A stretch of DNA of 64,000 nucleotides from Flavobacterium cerinum (GCF_004028155.1 NZ_SBII01000001.1:62001-126000), one strand, 5' to 3'; positions 38,802 to 47,607 are shown, numbered from the stretch's first letter. The notes: generated by a model not told the origin, from the letters alone. Made by a program: numbers and translations.

Positions 38802-39842
38802 TTATATTGCTTTATCGTGCAGTAACAGCACAATTGCTGTGATAATAATATTTGCGATTGAAAGCGGTATAAGCATTTTCCATCCAAGACGCATTAACTG
38901 GTCATAACGGAATCTTGGAATCGTCCAGCGCACCCACATGTAAAAGAAGATAAAGAAGCACAGTTTAGCAAACAGCGCAAACATACCTATTACATTAGCA
39001 ATATTAACCCCTACATTTTGTTCCATCCAGTCCATACCCGGGTAGTTGTAAGCACCAAAGTAAAGCACAGCAAGAATTGTAGAAGAGATAAACATACTCG
39101 CATATTCAGCAAACAGGTAGAAACCCATTCGCATAGACGAATACTCTGTATGGTAACCCCCAATAAGCTCAGCCTCACACTCAGCAAGGTCAAAAGGGGT
39201 ACGGTTTGTTTCAGCAAAAGAACACACAAGGAAGATAAGGAAACCTACCGGCTGGTAAAATACATTCCAGTTCATTCCGCTTTGTTGTTCAGCAATTTCT
39301 TTAAGGCTTAATGTTTGTGTCATCATTACTAATGCAATGATCGACATTCCCATGGCAACCTCATAAGAGATCATTTGAGAAGCAGCACGCATAGCACTCA
39401 TTAAAGAGAACTTATTGTTAGATGCCCATCCACCAATCATAATACCATAAACACCTACAGACAGTACACCAAATACATAAAGTATCGCTACATCAATATC
39501 GGTTGCCTGTAGTATAATGTCCCTTCCAAATAAATGAAGTTTATCACCCCACGGAATAACAGCACTGGTCATTAATGCCATACTCATGGAAATGGCAGGA
39601 CCTGTAACAAAAAGAAATTTATTTTGAGTGTTTGGAGTAAACTCTTCTTTAGCGAATAGTTTTAAACCGTCAGCAAGAGGCTGAAGAATACCACCTTTAC
39701 CGGCTCTGTTCGGACCTATACGATCCTGAAGCCATGCAGCAATTTTTCTTTCAGCTAGAGTAGAGTACATCGCCATAAGCATTGTTAAGGCAAATACCGA
39801 AATAATGATGACGCTTTTTTCTATGATTATTGCTTGATCCAT
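38802..39842 (-). CDS. nuoH: NADH-quinone oxidoreductase subunit H
   Basis: This 346-residue membrane subunit helps form the quinone-binding chamber at the joint of the two complex I arms. Family signatures include ERKIAAWLQDRIGPNRAGK near residue 31, LADGLKLFAKEEF, and the acidic loop FAETNRTPFDLAECEAELIGG. About eight to nine helices are visible. The start lies 3 bp after the nuoG stop. Confidence 0.96.
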   Translation of the reverse strand: MDQAIIIEKSVIIISVFALTMLMAMYSTLAERKIAAWLQDRIGPNRAGKGGILQPLADGLKLFAKEEFTPNTQNKFLFVTGPAISMSMALMTSAVIPWGDKLHLFGRDIILQATDIDVAILYVFGVLSVGVYGIMIGGWASNNKFSLMSAMRAASQMISYEVAMGMSIIALVMMTQTLSLKEIAEQQSGMNWNVFYQPVGFLIFLVCSFAETNRTPFDLAECEAELIGGYHTEYSSMRMGFYLFAEYASMFISSTILAVLYFGAYNYPGMDWMEQNVGVNIANVIGMFALFAKLCFFIFFYMWVRWTIPRFRYDQLMRLGWKMLIPLSIANIIITAIVLLLHDKAI

Positions 39843-39845
39843 CTT

Positions 39846-40889
39846 TTATACTTTACCTTCTTTAAACACCTGCTCTTCTTCTTTTTTAAGAGGAATTGCC
39901 GGCATACTTATTTTTTTACGATCCTGGTCACGTCCTAAAAGGATGTTTTTCTCGGTTTCAATAACAACCGTATCCAGTTTTCTTGTATAATTATTCTGGT
40001 TGATTACAGAGTCCTTCTCAAACTTCCTCGGACCTTCAATAACCCAGTCTTTAGGATCTTTGTGATCAAAACGACAGCTGTTACAAATAAACTCTTCTAC
40101 TTCATGGTACACGTCTTTACGGGCAGTAACCCTTTGTATTTCGTCACCAAACATCCATAGTGTTGTTTTACCACAGCATTTGTCGCAATCTCTGTGCGCA
40201 TTGTAAGGTTTATTAAACCATACCCTTTGTTTAAATCTAAAGGTTTTATCTGTAAGCGCACCTACCGGGCACACATCGATCATATTTCCGGAGAACTCAT
40301 TGTCTATAGCTTTAGAAATGCAGGTAGATATCTGAGAATGATCACCACGGTTTACAACACCATGTACCCTGCTGTCAGTAAGCTGGTCTGCAGTCATTAC
40401 ACAACGGTAGCAAAGAATACAACGGTTCATGTGAAGTTGTATGTTCGGGCCGATATTTTCAGGTTCAAAAGTTCTTTTCTCTTCAATAAAACGTGTTTTA
40501 GAAGAACCGTTCTTAAAGCTCAGGTTCTGTAAATCACATTCACCGGCCTGGTCGCAAACAGGGCAGTCCAGCGGGTGGTTTATCAATAAGAATTCGGTAA
40601 CAGATTTTCTGGCATCAACAACCCTTTCGGATGAGATACTTTTTACTTCCATACCGTCCATAACACCCGTTACACACGATGCCATAAGTTTAGGCATCGG
40701 TCTAGGATCAGCTTCACTACCTTTAGAAACTTCTACAAGGCAGCAACGGCATTTACCACCGCTTCCTTTAAGTTTAGAATAGTAGCACATTGCCGGCGGC
40801 ACGGATTCGCCGCCTATCATTCGTGCAGCCTGCAGGATGGTGGTCCCCGGTTCTACATCTATTTCCTGTCCGTCTATTGTTACTTTCAT
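39846..40889 (-). CDS. nuoG: NADH-quinone oxidoreductase subunit G, short form
   Basis: This iron-sulfur subunit of the NADH-oxidising arm has only 347 residues, against about 900 in E. coli. A [2Fe-2S] ferredoxin domain is ligated by Cys35, 47, 50 and 72. A His-Cys3 [4Fe-4S] site follows with His105, Cys109, 112 and 118. Another [4Fe-4S] site has Cys157, 160, 163 and 207. Cys235, 238, 269 and 272 may hold a further cluster or zinc. The large molybdopterin-oxidoreductase-like domain is absent. The frame runs on without a scar into nuoH 3 bp later, so this looks like the natural short type, which I recall as usual in flavobacteria, not a truncation by mutation. Confidence 0.92.
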   Translation of the reverse strand: MKVTIDGQEIDVEPGTTILQAARMIGGESVPPAMCYYSKLKGSGGKCRCCLVEVSKGSEADPRPMPKLMASCVTGVMDGMEVKSISSERVVDARKSVTEFLLINHPLDCPVCDQAGECDLQNLSFKNGSSKTRFIEEKRTFEPENIGPNIQLHMNRCILCYRCVMTADQLTDSRVHGVVNRGDHSQISTCISKAIDNEFSGNMIDVCPVGALTDKTFRFKQRVWFNKPYNAHRDCDKCCGKTTLWMFGDEIQRVTARKDVYHEVEEFICNSCRFDHKDPKDWVIEGPRKFEKDSVINQNNYTRKLDTVVIETEKNILLGRDQDRKKISMPAIPLKKEEEQVFKEGKV

Positions 40890-40893
40890 ATTC

Positions 40894-40957
40894 TTTGTGG
40901 TTGAAAGTTTTTAAAGCACTAAACTTTATAACTCTCGACTTTTAACTTTATGACTCC
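40894..40957. repeat. Degenerate AT-rich direct repeats in the nuoF-nuoG spacer
   Basis: The 68-bp gap is the widest in the operon. It holds AACTTTATAACT at 40922-40933 and AACTTTATGACT at 40944-40955, two 12-mers with one mismatch and a 22-bp offset, plus related CTTT-rich bits. It resembles simple degenerate intergenic repeats seen in flavobacterial genomes. No promoter match was found. Confidence 0.5.
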
Positions 40958-42325
40958 TTATATTACTTCTTTCGCAACTAAATGTTTTACCTTTTCAAAA
41001 GGCTCTGCGACAAAATGGTCTCTGTTTTTAATTTTTTCAGGGAAACGAACGTGGTATTCAAATTCATCTCTAAAATGGCGGATCGCTGCTGCCACCGGCC
41101 ATGCTGCTGCATCACCTAATGGGCATATAGTATTCCCCTCGATCTTACGCTGGATATCCCAAAGCAAATCAATATCTTCTTCACGGCCATGACCGTTTTC
41201 AATTCGGTGCAATACTTTTTCCATCCATCCTGTACCTTCACGGCAAGGAGAACATTGGCCACAGCTTTCGTGGTGGTAAAAGCGGGAGAAGTTCCAGGTG
41301 TTACGTACCATACAAGACGTATCGTTATACACGATAAATCCGCCCGAACCTAACATAGATCCCGTTGCAAAACCACCTTCACTAAGTGATTCGTAGCTCA
41401 TTAAACGGTCTTCACCTTCGGCAGTTTTATAGATAAGATGCGCAGGTAATACCGGTACTGACGATCCTCCCGGGATCAGTGCCTTTAACGGTCTGTCATC
41501 CATCATTCCACCTAAGTATTCGTCAGAGTTCATGAACTCATAAACACTAAGGCCTAAATCTATTTCATATACTCCAGGATTTTTTACATGTCCTGAAGCC
41601 GATATTAATTTTGTTCCTGTAGAACGGCCAATACCAATTTTAGCATACTCTGCACCTGTATTGTTCACGATCCATGGCACAGCTGCGATAGATTCTACAT
41701 TGTTTACAACAGTAGGGTTTGTCCATAATCCGCTAACAGCAGGGAATGGTGGTTTAATCCTTGGATTACCTCTTTTTCCTTCTAATGATTCGATCAGTGC
41801 AGTCTCTTCACCGCAGATATATGCTCCGGCACCGCAATGCACATGAAGGTCAAGGTCGAAACCAGAACCTAAAATGTTTTTTCCAAGCCATCCTGCAGCA
41901 TAAGCTTCTTTAATGGCGTTTTCTAAAATGCGGTATACCCACATGTATTCGCCACGAATGTATATGTATGATAAGTTACACCCAAGGGCATAACTGGAAG
42001 TAATCATTCCCTCGATCAATAAGTGGGGGATGTACTCCATTAAATATCTGTCTTTAAATGTTCCGGGTTCAGATTCATCGGCATTACAAACCAGGTGCCT
42101 TGGCTTTCCTGATTTCTTATCGATAAAACTCCATTTCATACCCGTAGGGAAACCAGCTCCACCACGGCCTCTTAACCCAGAGGTTTTAACTTCTTCCACT
42201 ACTTCGTCCGGAGTCATGCTTTTTATAGCTTTCTCCACAGAGGCATAACCGCCTACTTTGCGGTATACTTCATAGGTTTTAATACCCGGTACGTTTGCGT
42301 GCTCTAATAATATTTTCCTTGCCAT
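40958..42325 (-). CDS. nuoF: NADH-quinone oxidoreductase subunit F
   Basis: This 455-residue subunit binds NADH and FMN and starts electron transfer in complex I. LRGRGGAGFPTGMKW (51-65) is the nucleotide-binding glycine-rich loop. Cys355, 358 and 361 (ESCGQCSPCREGTGW) with Cys401 (ICPLGDAAAWP) bind cluster N3. Length is normal. Presence of nuoE, nuoF and nuoG shows a full 14-subunit NADH-oxidising enzyme, unlike the 11-subunit forms in some relatives. Confidence 0.96.
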   Translation of the reverse strand: MARKILLEHANVPGIKTYEVYRKVGGYASVEKAIKSMTPDEVVEEVKTSGLRGRGGAGFPTGMKWSFIDKKSGKPRHLVCNADESEPGTFKDRYLMEYIPHLLIEGMITSSYALGCNLSYIYIRGEYMWVYRILENAIKEAYAAGWLGKNILGSGFDLDLHVHCGAGAYICGEETALIESLEGKRGNPRIKPPFPAVSGLWTNPTVVNNVESIAAVPWIVNNTGAEYAKIGIGRSTGTKLISASGHVKNPGVYEIDLGLSVYEFMNSDEYLGGMMDDRPLKALIPGGSSVPVLPAHLIYKTAEGEDRLMSYESLSEGGFATGSMLGSGGFIVYNDTSCMVRNTWNFSRFYHHESCGQCSPCREGTGWMEKVLHRIENGHGREEDIDLLWDIQRKIEGNTICPLGDAAAWPVAAAIRHFRDEFEYHVRFPEKIKNRDHFVAEPFEKVKHLVAKEVI

Positions 42326-42347
42326 TGGTACTGTGTATAATGGTCTG

Positions 42348-42872
42348 TTAGTGTAAATTCACTTTATTGTCCCTGCACTCATCAATAAGTGCATCGATTT
42401 TCTCTTTTGTCAGGTGCTCTTTGTAATAGTCACCTAACTGAAGCATTGGTGCATAACCACATGCTCCAAGGCATTCTACGCCTACAACACTAAAGTTTCC
42501 GTCCGGTGTTGTTTCACCTTCTTTAATACCCAGTTTGCTGCATGTATAGTCCATCAGGTCTTCTGCTCCACGAATGGCACAGCAGGAAGTCCTGCAAAAT
42601 TCAAACATATATTTACCTACTGGCTTCTGATTGAACATGGTATAGAATGAAGCTACCTCATACACCTCGATAGGCTGTACTTCCAGTATCTCGGCAACCC
42701 TGTCCATAAGCTCTATACTCAGCCAGTTATCGTGCGCATCCTGCACTTCGTGAAGTACCGGCAGCATAGCCGATTTTTTCTTGTCGGCAGGGTAGTGGCT
42801 CAAAAGCTCGTTGATACGCTCTGTTAGCTTCGCATCAATATTTATAACCTGTTTAGCGTGTGAAATTTCCAT
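42348..42872 (-). CDS. nuoE: NADH-quinone oxidoreductase subunit E
   Basis: This 174-residue thioredoxin-fold subunit carries the [2Fe-2S] cluster N1a and partners NuoF. Ligands Cys93, Cys98, Cys134 and Cys138 have the family spacing C-x4-C and C-x3-C (FCRTSCC, ECLGACGYAP). The helical N-terminal part with LPVLHEVQDAHDNWLS is also typical. The start is 4 bp from the nuoD stop. Confidence 0.95.
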   Translation of the reverse strand: MEISHAKQVINIDAKLTERINELLSHYPADKKKSAMLPVLHEVQDAHDNWLSIELMDRVAEILEVQPIEVYEVASFYTMFNQKPVGKYMFEFCRTSCCAIRGAEDLMDYTCSKLGIKEGETTPDGNFSVVGVECLGACGYAPMLQLGDYYKEHLTKEKIDALIDECRDNKVNLH

Positions 42873-42876
42873 AATC

Positions 42877-44112
42877 TTAAGCGTCTAGTTCGCCTGCAAT
42901 AACATTGAGGCTTGATAATGTTGCAATGGCATCAGATAGCATCTGCCCTTTTACCATGTCATTAAAGGCCTGGTAATATATAAAGCATGGCCTGCGGAAG
43001 TGAAGCCTGTAAGGCGTACGGCTGCCGTCGGTTATAAGGTAAAAGCCAAGTTCACCATTACCGCCTTCTACCGGATGGTATACTTCGGTTACTGGCACAG
43101 GAACTTCGCCCATTACAATTTTAAAGTGGTATATCAATGCTTCCATGTTTGTGTACACATCCTCTTTTGGCGGAAGGTAATAATCAGGAACATTAGCATG
43201 GAAAGGGCCTTCAGGCATTTTTGCCAGGGCTTGTTTAATAATACTTAAACTTTCCCAAACTTCGGCGTTACGCACACAGAATCTGTCATACGTATCTCCA
43301 GATTTTCCAACAGGAATATCAAATTCAAAATCTTCATACGAGCTGTACGGTTGCATAACACGAATGTCATAATCTACACCGGCAGCACGAAGGTTAGGGC
43401 CTGTAAAGCCATAACTTATAGCTTTTTCAGCAGATATAGGGCCTACATCGATAGTACGGTCCATGAAAATCCTGTTTCTTGAAAGCAGGTTTTCAAATTC
43501 TGTCCATATAGCTGGGAACTCTTCTAAGAAGTCGTTTATTTTTTTAAATGCAGCAGGGCTCCATTCTCTTTCGAAACCGCCAATTCTTCCCATGTTAGTG
43601 GTAAGGCGTGCTCCGCATATCTCTTCGTATATCTCGTATATTTTTTCACGGTATTGGAAAACATATAAGAAACCTGTAAGCGCACCGGTATCTACACCTA
43701 ATACAGAATTACAGATGATATGGTCTGCAATACGTGCAAGTTCCATTATAATAACCCTAAGGTATTGTACTCTTTTTGGAACCTCTATGTTCAGGGCTTT
43801 TTCCAAAGTCATCCACCAACCCATATTGTTAATTGGGGCAGAGCAGTAGTTCATCCTGTCTGTAAGTGGGGTTATTTGGTAAAACGGCCTGTTTTCGGCA
43901 ATTTTCTCAAAAGCACGGTGAATATAGCCTACAGTACCTTCTCCATCAAGTATTCTTTCTCCATCCATTAGCAGGATATTCTGGAAAATACCATGGGTTG
44001 CAGGGTGTGTAGGGCCAAGGTTTAGTATAGAAAGCTCGCTTCCGTCTTCATTTTGCCTTTTCTTGATCTCTTCGGCATAGCGATGCTCTGGTGGTAATAA
44101 CAGGTCTGACAT
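42877..44112 (-). CDS. nuoD: NADH-quinone oxidoreductase subunit D
   Basis: This 411-residue 49-kDa-type subunit forms the quinone site together with NuoB. Conserved elements are LNLGPTHPATHG near the N-terminus, GYIHRAFEKIAE, and RTPYRLHFRRPCF near the C-terminus. It is encoded separately from nuoC, unlike the fused NuoCD of E. coli. It starts 22 bp after nuoC. Confidence 0.96.
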   Translation of the reverse strand: MSDLLLPPEHRYAEEIKKRQNEDGSELSILNLGPTHPATHGIFQNILLMDGERILDGEGTVGYIHRAFEKIAENRPFYQITPLTDRMNYCSAPINNMGWWMTLEKALNIEVPKRVQYLRVIIMELARIADHIICNSVLGVDTGALTGFLYVFQYREKIYEIYEEICGARLTTNMGRIGGFEREWSPAAFKKINDFLEEFPAIWTEFENLLSRNRIFMDRTIDVGPISAEKAISYGFTGPNLRAAGVDYDIRVMQPYSSYEDFEFDIPVGKSGDTYDRFCVRNAEVWESLSIIKQALAKMPEGPFHANVPDYYLPPKEDVYTNMEALIYHFKIVMGEVPVPVTEVYHPVEGGNGELGFYLITDGSRTPYRLHFRRPCFIYYQAFNDMVKGQMLSDAIATLSSLNVIAGELDA

Positions 44113-44134
44113 TTAATACTTATTTCAGTTATTA

Positions 44135-44656
44135 TTAGCAATTATCTGGTGTACGCCCAAAGAAACGGTCATCCTTATCGGTACGTCCGCCGTCTTCAAG
44201 AGGGAATTCTTTTCTCATGGGGAAAGATGTCATCTCATCCATGTTCAATATCCTTTTCAATTGCGGGTGGCCCTTGAAAATTATACCATAAAAATCATAG
44301 GTTTCACGCTCCTGCCAGTTAGCACTTAAAAAGTGGTTGGTAGCTGTTTCAATTTCCGGGTTATCACCGTTAAGGAAACATTTAAAGCGGATTCTCACAT
44401 TGTCATACCAGTTATGCATATGGTATACTACTGCAAACTGTCTGTCTTTTTCAGAGTCCGGGTAGTGAATACCGCATAGGTCGGTAAGGAAGTTGAAACG
44501 TAAAACAGCATCCTCTTTAAGGAAGCCCATTACTTCGGCCATTGATGCCGAATCTACTTCAAATGTAAATATATCGTGTACTTGCGTAAATCCGGTTACT
44601 TTATCACCAAATTTATCACTAAGCTTGTTTTGTATTACTGTTGTTTCTAAAGCCAT
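44135..44656 (-). CDS. nuoC: NADH-quinone oxidoreductase subunit C
   Basis: This 173-residue 30-kDa-type subunit belongs to the connecting part of the peripheral arm. The signature ERETYDFYGIIFKGHPQLKR lies at about 116-135 and PMRKEFPLE follows near 147. It has no cofactor. It begins 7 bp after the nuoB stop. Confidence 0.94.
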   Translation of the reverse strand: MALETTVIQNKLSDKFGDKVTGFTQVHDIFTFEVDSASMAEVMGFLKEDAVLRFNFLTDLCGIHYPDSEKDRQFAVVYHMHNWYDNVRIRFKCFLNGDNPEIETATNHFLSANWQERETYDFYGIIFKGHPQLKRILNMDEMTSFPMRKEFPLEDGGRTDKDDRFFGRTPDNC

Positions 44657-44663
44657 TTTTAAC

Positions 44664-45215
44664 TTATGAAATATTATAAGATGCCAATAGTTCCTGGTAC
44701 TCCGGTGAGCTTCTTCTTCTAACAGATTCAGATCTCACCAAATCCTGAAGTTTCATTACACCGTCAAGAATTTGTTCCGGCCTTGGTGGGCATCCCGGTA
44801 CATAAACGTCTACAGGTATTATTTTATCGATACCCTGAAGAACAGAGTACGTATCAAAAATACCACCTGAAGAAGCACATGCGCCAACAGCGATAACCCA
44901 GCGGGGCTCTGCCATTTGCTCATATACCTGACGTAAAATAGGTGCCATTTTTTTAGCGATGGTTCCCATTACCAAAAGCATATCTGCCTGGCGGGGAGAA
45001 AAACTCATACGCTCTGATCCAAAACGTGCCACGTCATAGTGAGACGCCATGGTTGCCATAAACTCAATGCCACAGCATGAGGTAGCAAATGGTAAAGGCC
45101 AAAGTGAATTAGCACGTGCCATACCCACAACGGTATCCAGTTTGGTTGCAAAAAAGCCGTTTCCTTCAAATCCTTCCGGAGCGTCGACTATTTTTATATC
45201 TGATGAATTACTCAT
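44664..45215 (-). CDS. nuoB: NADH-quinone oxidoreductase subunit B
   Basis: This 183-residue subunit holds cluster N2, the last [4Fe-4S] centre before quinone. The ligands are the adjacent pair Cys47-Cys48 ([11 protein letters not shown]), Cys113 (GACASSGG) and Cys142 (VPGCPPRPE). Length and motifs are fully typical. The gap to nuoA is 60 bp. Confidence 0.97.
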   Translation of the reverse strand: MSNSSDIKIVDAPEGFEGNGFFATKLDTVVGMARANSLWPLPFATSCCGIEFMATMASHYDVARFGSERMSFSPRQADMLLVMGTIAKKMAPILRQVYEQMAEPRWVIAVGACASSGGIFDTYSVLQGIDKIIPVDVYVPGCPPRPEQILDGVMKLQDLVRSESVRRRSSPEYQELLASYNIS

Positions 45216-45275
45216 TTTAATTTAGTTTTGATTGTCAGGTAATTAGCGTCAAAAACTATACCCAATTAACCTTGT

Positions 45276-45641
45276 TTATTCCCACTCCAAACCTTTTTTC
45301 TTCATGACGTAGAAGAAACCTACGATAAGGAAAATCATGAAAATGCCCATTTTTATTAATCCGTCAAGACCCATTTCACGGAAATTCACCGCCCAAGGGT
45401 ACATGAATATTACCTCTACATCAAATAATACGAACAATATTGCTACCAGAAAGTATTTTACAGAGAAAGGGATACGTGCATTACCTACTGATTCTACACC
45501 ACACTCAAAGTTTTTGTCTTTATTTACCGAATTTCTTTTAGGGCCAAGTTTGCTCGATACGAATATAGTACCGGCCACAAATCCAACTGCCAGAAGCATT
45601 TGCATGAATATTGGGAAATAATCTACCTGATTTGTCTGCAT
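45276..45641 (-). CDS. nuoA: NADH-quinone oxidoreductase subunit A
   Basis: This 121-residue membrane subunit has three helices. Cys in the loop NFECGVESVG and the acidic FVLFDVEVIFMYPWA are family signatures. It is the first gene of the nuo operon, with a -7 element 28 bp before its ATG. The operon then runs in the canonical order A to N over 13 kb on one strand with short gaps. Confidence 0.96.
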   Translation of the reverse strand: MQTNQVDYFPIFMQMLLAVGFVAGTIFVSSKLGPKRNSVNKDKNFECGVESVGNARIPFSVKYFLVAILFVLFDVEVIFMYPWAVNFREMGLDGLIKMGIFMIFLIVGFFYVMKKKGLEWE

Positions 45642-45669
45642 AACTAGTGTTTAATTTAAAAACAATTCA

Positions 45670-45677
45670 CAAATATA
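45670..45677 (-). promoter_or_regulatory. Candidate -7 element for the nuo operon
   Basis: Read on the - strand this is TATATTTG, matching TAnnTTTG, 28 bases before the nuoA ATG. A TTG lies only 15 bp further upstream, closer than the usual 19, so the -33 part is doubtful. Confidence 0.5.
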
Positions 45678-45870
45678 CACGTCATACCTTAACAAATTGA
45701 ACGTTTTTTTGAGAGAAAAAGAATAACGCCTTAATTTTTATTGGTTCTAAATAAAAAATAATTAGCCTGTTTTTCAGGGAGTATATTGATTTGGTCTAAT
45801 AATTTTTTATTAGTTAAATTTTTCTTAAAAAAATTCTTAAAAAAATGAATAATAATAACCGTATTGCATA

Positions 45871-45897
45871 AAAAAACCGCCCTTAAAGGGGCGGTTT
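45871..45897 (-). terminator. Terminator after the cold-shock gene
   Basis: AAACCGCCC at 45874-45882 pairs with GGGCGGTTT at 45889-45897 around a TTAAAG loop. On the - strand a run of Ts follows the stem. It lies about 30 bp beyond the cold-shock stop and shields nuoA from readthrough. Confidence 0.85.
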
Positions 45898-45928
45898 GAT
45901 TCGTTTAGAGGTAATCGCACTATATTTA

Positions 45929-46129
45929 TTAGTCTTGCATAGCTACTACCTGAGCTGCTACTTTACCTTTTTTTCCTTCTTCTTCTTCATAGCCAACTTT
46001 GTCGCCTTCACGTAATCCTTCAGCCCTTAGGCCTGTAGCGTGAACGAAAATGTCTCTGCCTGTTTCGTCGTCAGTAATGAATCCATAACCTTTAGATTCA
46101 ATAAAAAATTTCACTTTGCCTGTTCGCAT
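45929..46129 (-). CDS. Cold-shock domain protein (CspA family)
   Basis: This 66-residue protein is a single cold-shock domain, an OB fold that binds single-stranded RNA and DNA. RNP-1 (KGYGFI, 13-18) and RNP-2 (DIFVH, 26-30) are both present. I chose the ATG at 46129 (MRTGKVKFF). An in-frame ATG at 46159 would add ten residues with no family match, and it lies inside the -7 element at 46157-46164. The gene stands alone between its own promoter and terminator. The C-terminal half is unusually rich in Glu and Lys (EEEEGKKGK). Confidence 0.93.
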   Translation of the reverse strand: MRTGKVKFFIESKGYGFITDDETGRDIFVHATGLRAEGLREGDKVGYEEEEGKKGKVAAQVVAMQD

Positions 46130-46156
46130 TCTGTAATAAAAAAAAATAATAATGGC

Positions 46157-46185
46157 CAAAGGTAAACTTTATTCCGATATCACAA
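46157..46185 (-). promoter_or_regulatory. Promoter of the cold-shock gene
   Basis: On the - strand TTG (46185-46183) is followed by 18 bp and TACCTTTG (46164-46157), an almost ideal Bacteroidota promoter. Its -7 element ends 27 bp before the chosen ATG and excludes the longer start. Confidence 0.75.
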
Positions 46186-46355
46186 AATGGACGGTTAAAA
46201 TTTTAGGAAAATTTATTGATTAACAGTGTGTTCACTCTTTAAGTATTGATTTTTTCCTACAAATAATATTGATTTAAAAACGGCTATTTAGTGCTAAAAA
46301 GCTCTTATTTTTATGGCATATTTAAGCACTTGTTTGAGTGATAAATTGTATGTTT

Positions 46356-46973
46356 TTACATGTTGGATTCCCATGTCAAAACAAAGTTAAAAGCATTCAT
46401 TTTAATTTTATAATCCGGCATGTCACTTATATTTGTTAGGCCAAGATTATTTCTTAGCGACAAACTAATGTGATGTTTGTCGTCTACCTTAAATTGTGTG
46501 CCTATTCCGGAGCTAATGCCTAAGTCGAGCATTTTAAACTCACTTCCGCCTGCTACTTCTGAGGTTTGTTCTTTTCCGTCAATAAAGAAAGTATCATCGA
46601 CAAAAAAACCTGCATAAGGTCCTGCCTGTACAAAGAAGTTCTTTTTAGGGCCTATATAGTATTTAGCGTTAATAGGTACTGTTATGTAATGCATCCTAAC
46701 CTTTGCGGGGATTTCGCTATTGTTATATCCTTCTGTAAAAGTTTTAGGAGTTTTTCTTTCATAATTCACATTTGCTAAGAGCGAAAGTTTATCATTTATA
46801 GGCACTTCCAGGCCAAAACCAATAAGAAAGTCCAATCCATATTTAAAATCTTCGCTGGAATCGCCTGTAAAGTTAGAAAGTGTTGCTCCTGCGTTTATAC
46901 CAAGTTTTGTTTCTCCCTGTGCCGACATAATAAAGGAGGTTGATAACATAAGGAATAGTAAAAGTTTTTTCAT
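46356..46973 (-). CDS. Outer-membrane beta-barrel protein (PorT-like fold)
   Basis: This 205-residue protein has a signal peptide ending near residue 19 (MSAQG). Alternating hydrophobic strands and glycine-aromatic turns follow, such as KLGINAGATLSNF and FFVQAGPYAGFF, as in small eight-stranded barrels of the outer-membrane beta-barrel domain family of Bacteroidota. The last residues (FNFVLTWESNM) form a final strand. Function is unknown; such proteins are often listed as porin-family proteins. It stands alone with a -7 candidate upstream and no clear terminator. Confidence 0.8.
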   Translation of the reverse strand: MKKLLLFLMLSTSFIMSAQGETKLGINAGATLSNFTGDSSEDFKYGLDFLIGFGLEVPINDKLSLLANVNYERKTPKTFTEGYNNSEIPAKVRMHYITVPINAKYYIGPKKNFFVQAGPYAGFFVDDTFFIDGKEQTSEVAGGSEFKMLDLGISSGIGTQFKVDDKHHISLSLRNNLGLTNISDMPDYKIKMNAFNFVLTWESNM

Positions 46974-47000
46974 TTAATTGTATTTGTAATTTTAATCGTG

Positions 47001-47008
47001 CAAAAATA
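47001..47008 (-). promoter_or_regulatory. Candidate -7 element for the beta-barrel gene
   Basis: Read on the - strand this is TATTTTTG, matching TAnnTTTG, 27 bases before the ATG at 46973. The region is AT-rich and no -33 TTG was found. Confidence 0.4.
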
Positions 47009-47055
47009 GGCAAACAGCTTATTTTTTTTATAGTTTAGTTGTTAAATGTGTCGTT

Positions 47056-47604
47056 ATGAAAATGGATAAGAAATTCAATACCCTTACTTTAAAAAAGTAC
47101 TTCTATTATATTGATAATCATAAGAAATATACTGATTTTAATACCCTGGGTTTGTACCGTTCGTTAACAGAAAATAAAAAGCTGGATATAGCGGAGAAAA
47201 TCCAGGTGCGCGATTATGCGCATACTTTCTTTCTGAAGCAATTTGAATTTTTACAAATTAAAGATCCACTTACTTATAGTGACGTTATTTCATTAGGTTG
47301 TGAGCTTACTAAGGCTGATGAACATCAAATGTGGCTTGATATAAAAAACTATCAGGAGAGAACCTTAAAAGATAAACGTATTAAGCACCGTAATTTTGGT
47401 GTGTATTCGAAACATATGTGTGGCTATGATGATTGTCGTTTTAACGGTATAATGATACGAGAGGGCTCGCCTTTGGAAGAATGTAGCATGAGAGGCTTTA
47501 GTAATGATGCAAAGTGGAAATCAGAAAAGATTAAAATAGAAAGGAAGAATTCAGGTCGAATCATCCAAAAAGAAATGAACTTAGTAATTCAGGAACATTC
47601 ATAA
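47056..47604 (+). CDS. Unrecognised 182-residue protein
   Basis: I do not recognise this family. The protein is basic and soluble-looking, without signal peptide or membrane segment. The N-terminal two thirds look helical (LTLKKYFYYIDNHKKY, ADEHQMWLDIKNYQERTL). Near the middle and end are several Cys and His: KHMCGYDDCRF at about 119-129 and EECSM at about 142-146. They could bind metal but do not form a standard zinc finger. The frame begins at ATG 47056; a second ATG two codons later is equally possible. It ends just before a strong terminator, and codon use looks like the neighbours. It lies divergent from the beta-barrel gene and is likely a real gene. Confidence 0.65.
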   Translation: MKMDKKFNTLTLKKYFYYIDNHKKYTDFNTLGLYRSLTENKKLDIAEKIQVRDYAHTFFLKQFEFLQIKDPLTYSDVISLGCELTKADEHQMWLDIKNYQERTLKDKRIKHRNFGVYSKHMCGYDDCRFNGIMIREGSPLEECSMRGFSNDAKWKSEKIKIERKNSGRIIQKEMNLVIQEHS

Positions 47605-47607
47605 AAA

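Noticed and set aside
39846..40889. NuoG truncated by frameshift or early stop
   Set aside because: The downstream 3 bp gap leads straight into nuoH and no remnant of the large domain is present; the protein is complete for the short type.
45642..45928. tRNA or small RNA in the AT-rich gap before nuoA
   Set aside because: No cloverleaf or conserved RNA pattern could be found; the gap holds only the nuo -7 element and the cold-shock terminator.
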